This document shows positions 1-7,281 of a DNA stretch of 37,182 bases, in pieces. This DNA is from a virus: the IMG/VR virus record IMGVR_UViG_3300042866_000818, positions 1-37,182 of that record; one strand, given 5' to 3'. The number at the start of each line of letters is the position of its first letter. The stretch's first letter is position 1. A model generated the notes under the pieces. It made no database searches, was not told where the DNA came from, and saw only the letters and a list, made by a program, of their open reading frames with translations. The translations under genes and the position numbers were made by a program.

Positions 1-2
1 TG

Positions 3-380
3 CTGACGGCTGCGCCTGCTCATGCTTATGAAATTACCCGCATCATTGACGGCGATACCGTGGAGATTGCGGTGGATTTTCTTCCGTCGCCCCTGCCGCC
101 CAAGCTGTCAATCAGGGTCATCGGCATCGATACGCCCGAGAAAGCACCTCGCGCTCAATGCGATGCGGAAGCAGCTTTGGCTAAGAAAGCCAGCGCCTTT
201 ACAAAAGACGCGGTTGCCAACGCCCTCGAGGTCGATATCAAAATCCTCAAGTGGGACAAATACGGCGGCAGGGTGCTGGGCGAGGTCTACCTTGACCACC
301 AGAGCCTAGCCCAAAGCCTGATCTCTGCGGGCCTAGCCCGTCCATACAAAGGCGAGGCCAAGTCCTCGTGGTGCGAATAG
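3..380 (+). CDS. Staphylococcal nuclease-like (SNase) protein, 5' partial
   Basis: The reading frame is open from base 3 and starts outside the window; 125 residues are visible. The first visible residues (LTAAPAHA, then YEIT) look like the end of a Sec signal peptide with an AxA cleavage site, so the mature protein is probably exported. The SNase-fold active-site pattern is complete: DGDTVEI near residue 16, RVIGIDTPE near 40 (the conserved Arg, Asp and Glu) and GGRVLGEVYL with the second Arg. In the family these residues bind calcium and cut DNA or RNA by phosphodiester hydrolysis. The stop lies 10 bases before the endolysin start, so the two are probably cotranscribed. A role in degrading host or competitor nucleic acid at lysis is inference. 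Confidence 0.85.
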   Translation: MTAAPAHAYEITRIIDGDTVEIAVDFLPSPLPPKLSIRVIGIDTPEKAPRAQCDAEAALAKKASAFTKDAVANALEVDIKILKWDKYGGRVLGEVYLDHQSLAQSLISAGLARPYKGEAKSSWCE

Positions 381-390
381 GAGCCCATAA

Positions 391-1245
391 ATGAGCCTGA
401 TTACCGAAGGCCAGCTGGCCGCAATGATCCCGACCAACAAAGAGATCAAGGCTTGGTGCGAGGAGCTGAACAAAGCCCTGCCCAAGTACGACATCACGAC
501 TGACCAGCGTATCGCCGGGTTCATCTCGCAGTGCGCGCACGAGTCGATGGACTTCAACGCCATGAGCGAGAACCTCAACTACCGCGAGGAAACGCTGAAC
601 AAGGTCTTCCCACGCTACTTCGGCCCCGGCAAGCGCAACGCCGCCGAGTACGCCAAGAACCCCGAGAAGATTGCCAACTACGTCTACATGGATGAGTTCC
701 GTACCTCAAAGCTGGGCAACACCCAGCCGGGTGACGGCTGGCGGTTCCGTGGCCGTGGCCTGAAGCAATTGACCGGGCGGGACAACTATACCCGCTTTGC
801 CAAGGACTACGACATGACGGCAGAAGAGGCTGCTGTGTGGGTCGAGACCAAGGAAGGCGCGCTGGCATCGGCCCTGTGGTTCTGGAACACCAACAAGCTG
901 AACGCCGTCGCTGACACTGGCAACGTGGCCGCGCTGACCAAGAAGATCAATGGTGGCGACATCGGCCTCGCAGACCGTCAGGCGCGCTATGCCAAGGCCA
1001 TGGCTGCTCTGGGTGGCAAGATCGATACCTCGGCTCCTGTGGCCTCTCCCAGCGCCTCTGGCGGCACACTGCGCCGTGGGTCCAAGGGCGATGACGTCAA
1101 GAAGATGCAGGCCAAGCTGGGCTTGACGGCTGACGGCGACTTCGGTCCCGGCACAGAGGCAGCCCTGAAGAAGTGGCAAGCGGACAATGGCCTGACCGCT
1201 GATGGCATTGCTGGTCCGAAGACATTGGCGAAGCTGCTCGGGTGA
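391..1245 (+). CDS. Endolysin: GH19 chitinase/lysozyme-like with C-terminal peptidoglycan-binding domain
   Basis: 284 residues. Residues about 1-205 match the glycoside hydrolase 19 family used by many phage endolysins. The probable catalytic Glu is E51 in QCAHES, followed by the GWRFRGRGLKQLTGR segment typical of the family. A Ser/Pro/Ala linker leads to a PG_binding_1-type domain at about 227-284 (LRRGSKGDDVKKMQ, DGDFGPGTEAALKKWQ, DGIAGPKTL). It would cleave peptidoglycan glycan strands at the end of infection. No signal peptide or N-terminal membrane segment is seen, so a holin should exist, but none is recognisable in this window. AGGAG at 379-383 overlaps the previous stop codon and sets the ATG at 391. 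Confidence 0.93.
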   Translation: MSLITEGQLAAMIPTNKEIKAWCEELNKALPKYDITTDQRIAGFISQCAHESMDFNAMSENLNYREETLNKVFPRYFGPGKRNAAEYAKNPEKIANYVYMDEFRTSKLGNTQPGDGWRFRGRGLKQLTGRDNYTRFAKDYDMTAEEAAVWVETKEGALASALWFWNTNKLNAVADTGNVAALTKKINGGDIGLADRQARYAKAMAALGGKIDTSAPVASPSASGGTLRRGSKGDDVKKMQAKLGLTADGDFGPGTEAALKKWQADNGLTADGIAGPKTLAKLLG

Positions 1246-1274
1246 TGTAGTATCTCCACCAACAGGAGACCGCC

Positions 1275-3137
1275 ATGGCACTCACGAAGCTTGTATTCCG
1301 GCCCGGTATCAACCGAGAAACCACTGCATACGCCAATGAGGGCGGATGGTGGGATGGAAACCTTGTGCGGTTTCGGGCTGGAAAGCCAGAGAGCATTGGC
1401 GGCTGGACACGCTACACTAGAGCCCAGATGCTAGGGACGGGTCGATCCATTCTTACGTGGACCGCTCTTGATGGAACGATCTACACGGGGTCAGGTACCA
1501 ACCTGAAGTACTACGTCATCCGTGGTGGCGGCCTTAATGATATTACGCCTCTGCGGGAGACTACCACGGCTGGAGCTGTGACTTTTGCCGCCACCAATGG
1601 CTCTGCCGTCATCACTGTTTCTGACACGAACAACGGCGTCCTACTTGGTGACTTCGTCACATTCTCGGGCGCAGCGTCACTTGGCGGCAATGTCACCTCT
1701 GGTGTCCTCAACGCTGAGCACAGGGTGACGCGAGTTGTCAATGCTAACACCTACGAGATAACAGTGAGCGTGGTGGCAAACGCGTCCGACAGTGGCAATG
1801 GTGGCGCATCGGTTGTGGGTGCCTACCAAATTAATGTCGGGCTAGACACCTCAGTGTTTGGTACTGGGTGGGGTACTGGCCCATGGTCTCGCGGGACTTG
1901 GGGTTCTGGGTCAAGCACGACCGTTGCTGGCGCTCAGCTCCGCATCTGGTCGCAAGACAACTACGGTGAGGACCTCATCATCTGCGTTCAGGATGGCGGC
2001 ATCTACTACTGGGACAAGAGCCTCGGCCTTGCTTCTAGAGCTGTGGCTCTGGAGGACTTGGCTGGGGCTCAGGCCGCGCCGACCATCGCGAAGACCATCA
2101 TTGTGTCGGAGCGCGATAGGCACGTCATCGCCTTTGGCTGCGACCCAGAGGCGACTCCCGGAGTTCAGGACCCGCTTGTCATTCGGTTCTCAGATCAAGA
2201 AGACCCGGCTGAGTGGCGCACCCTGCCGACCACCACGGCTGGCGAGCTTCGCATCGGCACTGGCTCCGAGATCATCGGCGCGGTCCAGACGAAGCAGCAG
2301 GTCATTGTCTTTACCGACGTATCTGTCCACGCCATGCAGTACATCGGCGACCCCTTCACATTCGGCCTTCAGGAGGTCTCCTCCTCCATCTCACTCATCA
2401 GCCCGAACGCCATGGTTGCTGTGGGTGACGTTGTGTACTGGATGGGGAAGAACGAGTTCTACGCCTACGACGGTGCCGTGGTGCAGATTTCATGCGACGT
2501 CAAGGAGTACGTCTTCTCTGGCATGAACATCCAGCAGCAGCTCAAGGTCTACGCTGGCCACTCAAGCTCATTCTCCGAGGTGTGGTGGTTCTATCCAAGC
2601 TCGAGCAGTCAGGAGAACGACAGCTACGTAGTGTACAACTACGAGCAGCGCGTCTGGTACTACGGCACCCTACCTCGCACTGCATGGCAAGACAGGAACG
2701 TCCTGTCGTTCCCCCTCGCAGTGTCCCCGGATGGGTACATCTACTACCAAGAAAGCGGCCTCAATGATGGCAGCGCCAACCCGCCAGTGGCTCTTGCTCC
2801 GTACATCGAGTCGAGCGTTGTTGACATGGGCGAGGGCGACCAGTTTATGTTCGCAACCCGGGTCATACCCGACATCACGTTCAGGAACTCCACCAACGAA
2901 ACCCCGACTGCCACCCTGACCATCAAGGCGCGGAACTTCCCCGGTGGGGCGTACTTCGCATCCGACTCTGACCCTGTCACCAAGACAGCCTCACTCCCGG
3001 TCGAGCAGTTTACCAACGAGCTCTACGTGCGACTGAGGGGGCGATCCATGTCGCTGCGGATCGAGTCCAACCAGCTCAATACGGCTTGGCGCTTGGGTGA
3101 CCCGCGGCTGGACATGCGTACCGACGGGAGGAAGTAA
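1275..3137 (+). CDS. Putative virion structural protein (tail or DNA-stabilisation type)
   Basis: 620 residues, starting at ATG 1275 with AGGAG at 1264-1268. The N terminus (FRPGINRETTAY then NEGGWWDG and VRFRAGKPE) is a pattern I recognise from large structural proteins of marine and alphaproteobacterial phages, where it is annotated as a tail or stabilisation protein. The rest is beta-rich with many Gly, Ser, Thr and aromatic residues and no catalytic motif, which suits a repeated beta-propeller or beta-sandwich in the virion. It follows the endolysin by 29 bases and its stop overlaps the next start in TAATG, so the two are translationally coupled. The exact place in the particle is unknown; a tail-needle or head-tail connector role is possible. 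Confidence 0.7.
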   Translation: MALTKLVFRPGINRETTAYANEGGWWDGNLVRFRAGKPESIGGWTRYTRAQMLGTGRSILTWTALDGTIYTGSGTNLKYYVIRGGGLNDITPLRETTTAGAVTFAATNGSAVITVSDTNNGVLLGDFVTFSGAASLGGNVTSGVLNAEHRVTRVVNANTYEITVSVVANASDSGNGGASVVGAYQINVGLDTSVFGTGWGTGPWSRGTWGSGSSTTVAGAQLRIWSQDNYGEDLIICVQDGGIYYWDKSLGLASRAVALEDLAGAQAAPTIAKTIIVSERDRHVIAFGCDPEATPGVQDPLVIRFSDQEDPAEWRTLPTTTAGELRIGTGSEIIGAVQTKQQVIVFTDVSVHAMQYIGDPFTFGLQEVSSSISLISPNAMVAVGDVVYWMGKNEFYAYDGAVVQISCDVKEYVFSGMNIQQQLKVYAGHSSSFSEVWWFYPSSSSQENDSYVVYNYEQRVWYYGTLPRTAWQDRNVLSFPLAVSPDGYIYYQESGLNDGSANPPVALAPYIESSVVDMGEGDQFMFATRVIPDITFRNSTNETPTATLTIKARNFPGGAYFASDSDPVTKTASLPVEQFTNELYVRLRGRSMSLRIESNQLNTAWRLGDPRLDMRTDGRK

Positions 3138-3388
3138 TGCCCAGCAGCTCGCCAGCGCCATTCTTCCCAACTCCGCCCGAAGAATACAATCGCCAGTACA
3201 TGGCGCAGCTTGTCCGTGCATTCTCTGTGTTTGTGCAGCAGGTCAACAACCCGGGCGATGCGATCTTTACCACCCTTCGCCTCACAGCCCTGCCTGTGTA
3301 TGCCAATAATGCAGCCGCATTGGCTGGTGGCCTCATCGAGGGAGACGTGTACAAGACGTCTACTGGAGAGCTTAGAATCGTTGTGTGA
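3137..3388 (+). CDS. Small tail-fibre-type structural protein
   Basis: 83 residues. The ATG overlaps the preceding TAA by one base, and GGGAGG a few bases upstream serves as ribosome-binding site. The C-terminal half (ALPVYANNAAALAGG, then GDVYKTSTGELRIVV) matches a short module often found at the end of phage tail or appendage proteins. No enzymatic motif is visible. It closes this gene pair, since a hairpin with a T-run follows at 3400. Function assignment is by module resemblance and position only. Confidence 0.65.
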   Translation: MPSSSPAPFFPTPPEEYNRQYMAQLVRAFSVFVQQVNNPGDAIFTTLRLTALPVYANNAAALAGGLIEGDVYKTSTGELRIVV

Positions 3389-3399
3389 GGATGAGCGAG

Positions 3400-3419
3400 A
3401 AAGTTCTATGGAACTTTTT
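3400..3419 (+). terminator. Hairpin with T-run between structural genes
   Basis: AAAGTTC (3400-3406), loop TATG, GAACTTT (3411-3417), then TT. The 7-bp perfect stem with a short T-run looks like a weak intrinsic terminator in the gap 3389-3471. The same inverted repeat recurs at three other junctions (25195, 29892, 35488), so an operator or promoter role is an alternative. Confidence 0.5.
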
Positions 3420-3471
3420 CCCTGCATTATGCTAGAATCCCGCAAAGCGGAAAGATGTACTGGAGCAAGAC

Positions 3472-4656
3472 ATGGTTCTTCCACTGATTCTCGGCGCTCT
3501 TGGTGGCACCCTCGGCGGTGCTGGCATGCTGGGCGGCATCGGGGCGCTGGGTGGCGCTGCTCTTGGCTCTGGCCTTGGCGGGTACGCTCAGACAGGTGAC
3601 ATCGAGACAGGTATCCTGACGGGCCTTGGTGCCTTTGCTGGTGGCGCTCTCCTTGGGCCGATGATGGGTGGTGCTGGTAGCGCTGGAGCTGCCGCCGCGA
3701 ATACCCCCGCCGTTGGCGCTGGACTTGGCCCAGCTGCAATCCCCGGAGCCACTGGGGCCGCTTCCCTTCCGATGTCCGCAACCCTCGGTACCACTGGTGC
3801 CGGATCGGCAGCCATGAATGTCGCCCCCGGTCTCGGCATCAAGGGCCTCGGTCAAGGCGCGATGAATTTTGCGAAGAGCGGCATGGGCATCGGCTCTGGT
3901 GTCGGCGCAAGTGTTGGTGCAGCGTTTGCGCCGCCTCCGGGTGGCGGAGACAAGAAGAAGAGCGATAGCAAGTACGCCGACACACCCGGCCCGTCGCTGT
4001 ACAGGACCCCCACATTCCCCGGACCCGGCGGCTCCCCGGGAAGCAGTGAGTTTGATTACGGTGTCGGAGGTCTTCCGACTGTTGATCAAATCATGGACTA
4101 CAGGACCACTGGAACCAGACCAACTGGATACTATGGTGGCGGCATGATCCGCAGCCTAGAGGACAGGTTCGGCCCAATCCGCTTGGCCGAGGGTGGTATC
4201 GCTACGCTCATGCAGGACGCACCTGCACCGCCCGGAGGCAACGAGAAGGACGTGGTCAACGAGGCAGTGAAGGCCATCAAGGGTGAGAGCTCAAACCCAG
4301 AGATCGCCCTTGCTGCATTCCTGACCGCATACGGAGAGGATGCATTGCGCGACCTCGTGGACAAGGTTCAGTCTGGCGAGATGGACGAGACAGCGACCCG
4401 CAGCGAGGGAAAACTGCGCGGCCCCGGTGACGGCATGGATGACCTGATCCCAGCCACCATTGAGGGCGAGCAGGATGTACTCCTCAGCGATGGAGAGTTC
4501 ATTGTGCCCGCTGATGTGGTGTCAGGCCTCGGCAACGGCTCATCGGATGCTGGCGCTCGCGCCCTTGAGGAGATGATGGGTCGCGTCCGCACGTCGCGCA
4601 ACGGCAGCCCTGAGCAGCCTCCGCAGGTCCCGCAGGAAGAGGTCATGCCAGCGTGA
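3472..4656 (+). CDS. Gly/Ala-rich virion structural protein
   Basis: 394 residues. GGAG about eight bases upstream supports ATG 3472. Residues about 1-150 are Gly/Ala-rich and hydrophobic (glycine-zipper-like), as in proteins that insert into or cross the host envelope. A Pro/Gly/Ser linker with a KKK patch follows at about 155-200. The C-terminal part contains GPGDGMDDLIPATIEG, then LLSDGEFIVPADVV and GLGNGSSDAGA. I recognise this module from structural proteins of many podovirus-like phages, upstream of internal virion proteins. Its last bases overlap the next start (GTGA). A role as internal or ejected protein is inference; no enzymatic motif is seen. Confidence 0.7.
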   Translation: MVLPLILGALGGTLGGAGMLGGIGALGGAALGSGLGGYAQTGDIETGILTGLGAFAGGALLGPMMGGAGSAGAAAANTPAVGAGLGPAAIPGATGAASLPMSATLGTTGAGSAAMNVAPGLGIKGLGQGAMNFAKSGMGIGSGVGASVGAAFAPPPGGGDKKKSDSKYADTPGPSLYRTPTFPGPGGSPGSSEFDYGVGGLPTVDQIMDYRTTGTRPTGYYGGGMIRSLEDRFGPIRLAEGGIATLMQDAPAPPGGNEKDVVNEAVKAIKGESSNPEIALAAFLTAYGEDALRDLVDKVQSGEMDETATRSEGKLRGPGDGMDDLIPATIEGEQDVLLSDGEFIVPADVVSGLGNGSSDAGARALEEMMGRVRTSRNGSPEQPPQVPQEEVMPA

Positions 4657-5072
4657 GCGACCTTGTCTTCTCCCCGGTACCGAAGCACCTCCTTGGCCTG
4701 ATCTGGCCAAAGGTGGAGGAGTACCTCTCCAAGGCGGTGGATACTGCCAAGGGGAAGCTCACAGTAGAAGATGTGAGGTCTGGCATCGAGTCAGACCTTT
4801 ACCTCTTGTGGGTTGCGGTTGACGGGGATGAGATTATTGGTGCCGTGACGACGAGGATAATCGATTATCCGAGCTGCAACGGTATGGCGCTTGACTGGAT
4901 CGGCGGAAAGCGCATCAAGGAATGGATCGCCATGGGCAACAAGGCCGTGGTAGAACACGCAAGAAGCCATGGGTGTTCGCACCTAGAGGGGTACGGTCGC
5001 CCCGCATGGACCCGCATGATTGAGCGGCATGGCTGGAAGCAGGACTATGTAGCATTCAGGCTGGAGGTTTGA
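4653..5072 (+). CDS. GNAT-like acetyltransferase-fold protein
   Basis: 139 residues from a GTG overlapping the previous TGA (GTGA), so translation is coupled. The layout resembles small phage GNAT-like proteins: a central strand LYLLWVAVDGDEIIGAVTTRI at about 48-68, then a helix KEWIAMGNKAVVEHARSHGC near 90-109, and a C-terminal GRPAWTRMIERHGW near 116-129. The canonical acetyl-CoA loop (R/Q-x-x-G-x-G/A) is not clear, so catalytic activity is uncertain. Its place inside the structural block is typical of these phages, but its target is unknown. It could modify a virion or host protein, or have become a structural component. Confidence 0.6.
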   Translation: MSDLVFSPVPKHLLGLIWPKVEEYLSKAVDTAKGKLTVEDVRSGIESDLYLLWVAVDGDEIIGAVTTRIIDYPSCNGMALDWIGGKRIKEWIAMGNKAVVEHARSHGCSHLEGYGRPAWTRMIERHGWKQDYVAFRLEV

Positions 5073-5073
5073 A

Positions 5074-7281
5074 ATGGGTGGCGGTGGAAATACCACTTCA
5101 ACGGTTACGCAGCAGAACATTCCAGAGGAGTTCTTCCCGTACTTCGACCGGCTCCTCCTGCAGGCCGAGAACGAGATGGGCAAGCCGTATCAGCCCTATC
5201 AGGGTCAGCGGCTTGGTGATGTGTCCGCTGACACCCTCGCGTCTTACAACCTTACGCGAGATATCGCGGGAAGGCCGACCCCCGGTCGCGACCTAGCCTC
5301 CAACGTGGCCGCCCAGAATGTGTTCAGGACCGGGGAGCTGATGGGCTCCGCCGCCCCGTACCAATTCGACCAATACGGCGGCTTCACGGCTGGGGGCGCG
5401 TCTCCGTATGCGGGCTTTGGAGAGTCTCGAGTTTCCCCGTATGCGGGATTTAATGTAACTCGGGGTCGGGAGTTTGGCGGCTTCGAGGCTGGTCGGGCTG
5501 ATCCTTATGCCGGATTCCGGACGACAGAGGTCACGCCGTTCCAAGAGTTTGAGGCTGGTCAAGCGTCTCCGTATGCTGACTTCTCGCAGATTCAAGGTCG
5601 GGAGTACACCGGATTCCGTGCTGGCGAGGCGACGCCATTTGCTGACTTCTCTGAGACTCAGGCCAGAGAGTATGGTGGGTTTGAGGCCGGTCAGGCTGAC
5701 CAGTTCACTGACTTTAGGGAGACGCAGGCCCAGCCCTTTGCAGACTTCTCGGAGGCGCAGTACAGCGAGTTTAATTTCGGACCCTCTGGTGAGTTCACCG
5801 GAGAGGACGCGACTCGCTACATGGACCCGTACATGCAGAGCGTGGTCGATATTCAGAAGCGCAAGGCGCAAGAGGACTATGACATTGCGCGGCAGGGGCG
5901 CAGTGCCCGGGCAGTGTCTGCTGGTGCCTTCGGTGGCTCTCGTGCTGCAATTCAGGAAGGTCTTGCTGAGCGCTCACTGCTAGAGCAGCAGGCTGACATC
6001 CAAGCCCGCGGCCTGTCTTCCGCCTACTCCGACGCACAGCGCCTGTTCGAGGCTGATCGCGCCGCCCGCATGGCTACGGAACGCGCAAGAGCCGACGAGG
6101 CGTCTCGCGTTCAGACTGGCATTGCTGGAGAGGCTGCAAGGGTCCAACAGGCTCGCGCAGCGGAACTTGCTCGCACTCAGGGCATCAGCGTGGAAGAAGC
6201 TGCTCGTGTTCAGCAAGCTCGTGCTGCAGAATTGGCACGGACGCAGGGCATCAGCATTGATGAGGCCGCTCGCATTCAACAGGCTGAGGCTGCGGAGGCT
6301 GCTCGCGTACAGGGCACTGCCCAAGAGGAAGCAGCTCGAGTCCAACAGGCAAGGGCAGCGGAGATCGCTCGCACACAGGGCATCTCAATCGAGGAGGCAT
6401 CTCGCATTCAGCAGGCAGAGGCAGCTGAGGCAGCGCGAGTTCAGGGCATGTCTCAGGAAGAGGCGGCTCGTGTTCAGGCCGCTCAGGCCTCAGAGCTCGC
6501 ACGGGTTCAGGGTATCAGCGTTGAGGAGCTTGGTCGCATTCAGCAGGCGAGAGCCGCTGAGCTTGCCCGGACCCAAGGCATCAGCGTCGAAGAGGCCGCT
6601 CGAGTGCAGCAGGCCGAGGCTGCTGAAATCGCCAGAACGCAGGGTATCAGCATCGAGGAAGCGGCTCGCGTACAGGCGGCGCGGGCTTCTGAATCGGCTC
6701 GTATTCAGGCGATGTCTCAGGAAGAGTTTGCCAGAGTGCAGACAGCGCAGGCGGCTGAGCTTGCACGTGTGCAGGGCATCAGTGTCGAAGAGGCGGCAAG
6801 GGTGCAGCAGGCTAGGGCAGCAGAGCTCGCTCGAGTCCAAGGCATCAGCATTGAAGAAGCGGCTCGAGTGCAAGCTGGTCAGGCTGCAGAGACTGCCCGT
6901 GTTCAGGAGGCTCAGGCCGCCGAGAACAGATCGGCCCGTCAAGAGCAGCTTGCCATGATGGGCTTCTCGGCAGAACAGGCGTCGCTCGTTGCTGACCTAG
7001 AAGAGCAGGCTCGCACTGGCGACATTCAGGCAGCTCAGATGCTCGAGACCATTGGCCGCTCTCAGGAGGCCCGCCGACAGGCCCAGCTTGACCTCGACTA
7101 TGAGGACTACCTGCGCCAGCAGGGCTACAATCAGGACCAGATCGGCTTCATGAGCAACATTCTGCAGGGCTTGCCAATTGCAAACGCTGGAGAAACGGTG
7201 ACGCAAACCCCGTACAACCCCGTCCAGCAGGCACTCGGCGCTGGCCTCGCTGGACTTAGCCTCTACAGAGGGTTCCAATAA
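5074..7281 (+). CDS. Repeat-rich virion protein with 11- and 22-residue repeats
   Basis: 735 residues; the ATG follows the previous stop by one base. Residues about 100-231 are twelve tandem 11-residue units of the type PYAGFxxxxxx. Residues about 235-340 contain a conserved phage module (TRYMDPYMQSVVDIQKRKAQ, then SAGAFGGSRAA) shared by many podovirus-type structural proteins. Residues 353-616 are twelve 22-residue units (EAARVQQARAA then ELARTQGISVE), each being two 11-mers, predicted to form a long right-handed hendecad coiled coil. The C terminus (about 617-735) is non-repetitive and ends in a Gly/Ala-rich segment. It is probably a fibrous internal or tail protein; its stop overlaps the next start. 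Confidence 0.75.
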   Translation: MGGGGNTTSTVTQQNIPEEFFPYFDRLLLQAENEMGKPYQPYQGQRLGDVSADTLASYNLTRDIAGRPTPGRDLASNVAAQNVFRTGELMGSAAPYQFDQYGGFTAGGASPYAGFGESRVSPYAGFNVTRGREFGGFEAGRADPYAGFRTTEVTPFQEFEAGQASPYADFSQIQGREYTGFRAGEATPFADFSETQAREYGGFEAGQADQFTDFRETQAQPFADFSEAQYSEFNFGPSGEFTGEDATRYMDPYMQSVVDIQKRKAQEDYDIARQGRSARAVSAGAFGGSRAAIQEGLAERSLLEQQADIQARGLSSAYSDAQRLFEADRAARMATERARADEASRVQTGIAGEAARVQQARAAELARTQGISVEEAARVQQARAAELARTQGISIDEAARIQQAEAAEAARVQGTAQEEAARVQQARAAEIARTQGISIEEASRIQQAEAAEAARVQGMSQEEAARVQAAQASELARVQGISVEELGRIQQARAAELARTQGISVEEAARVQQAEAAEIARTQGISIEEAARVQAARASESARIQAMSQEEFARVQTAQAAELARVQGISVEEAARVQQARAAELARVQGISIEEAARVQAGQAAETARVQEAQAAENRSARQEQLAMMGFSAEQASLVADLEEQARTGDIQAAQMLETIGRSQEARRQAQLDLDYEDYLRQQGYNQDQIGFMSNILQGLPIANAGETVTQTPYNPVQQALGAGLAGLSLYRGFQ
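5371..5766 (+). repeat. Twelve tandem 33-bp (11-residue) coding repeats
   Basis: Twelve consecutive in-frame units, each with aromatic residues at unit positions 2 and 5 (for example PYAGF, EFGGF, PFADF). The DNA copies have diverged more than the protein, which suggests old duplications under selection for the Y/F pattern. They look extended or beta-like rather than helical. Confidence 0.85.
6130..6921 (+). repeat. Twelve tandem 66-bp (22-residue) hendecad coiled-coil repeats
   Basis: Units begin every 66 bases from 6130; the twelfth, at 6856, is degenerate at its end. Protein consensus: EAARVQQARAA followed by ELARTQGISVE. Arg and Gln are at fixed places and Ala, Val, Ile or Leu fill the core positions. 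The Q-G at unit positions 17-18 gives each unit a possible kink. Synonymous changes are frequent. Confidence 0.9.

Noticed and set aside
6130-6921. 66-bp repeats as a CRISPR or mobile repeat
   Set aside because: They are in frame, vary mostly at synonymous or conservative sites, and encode a coiled coil.
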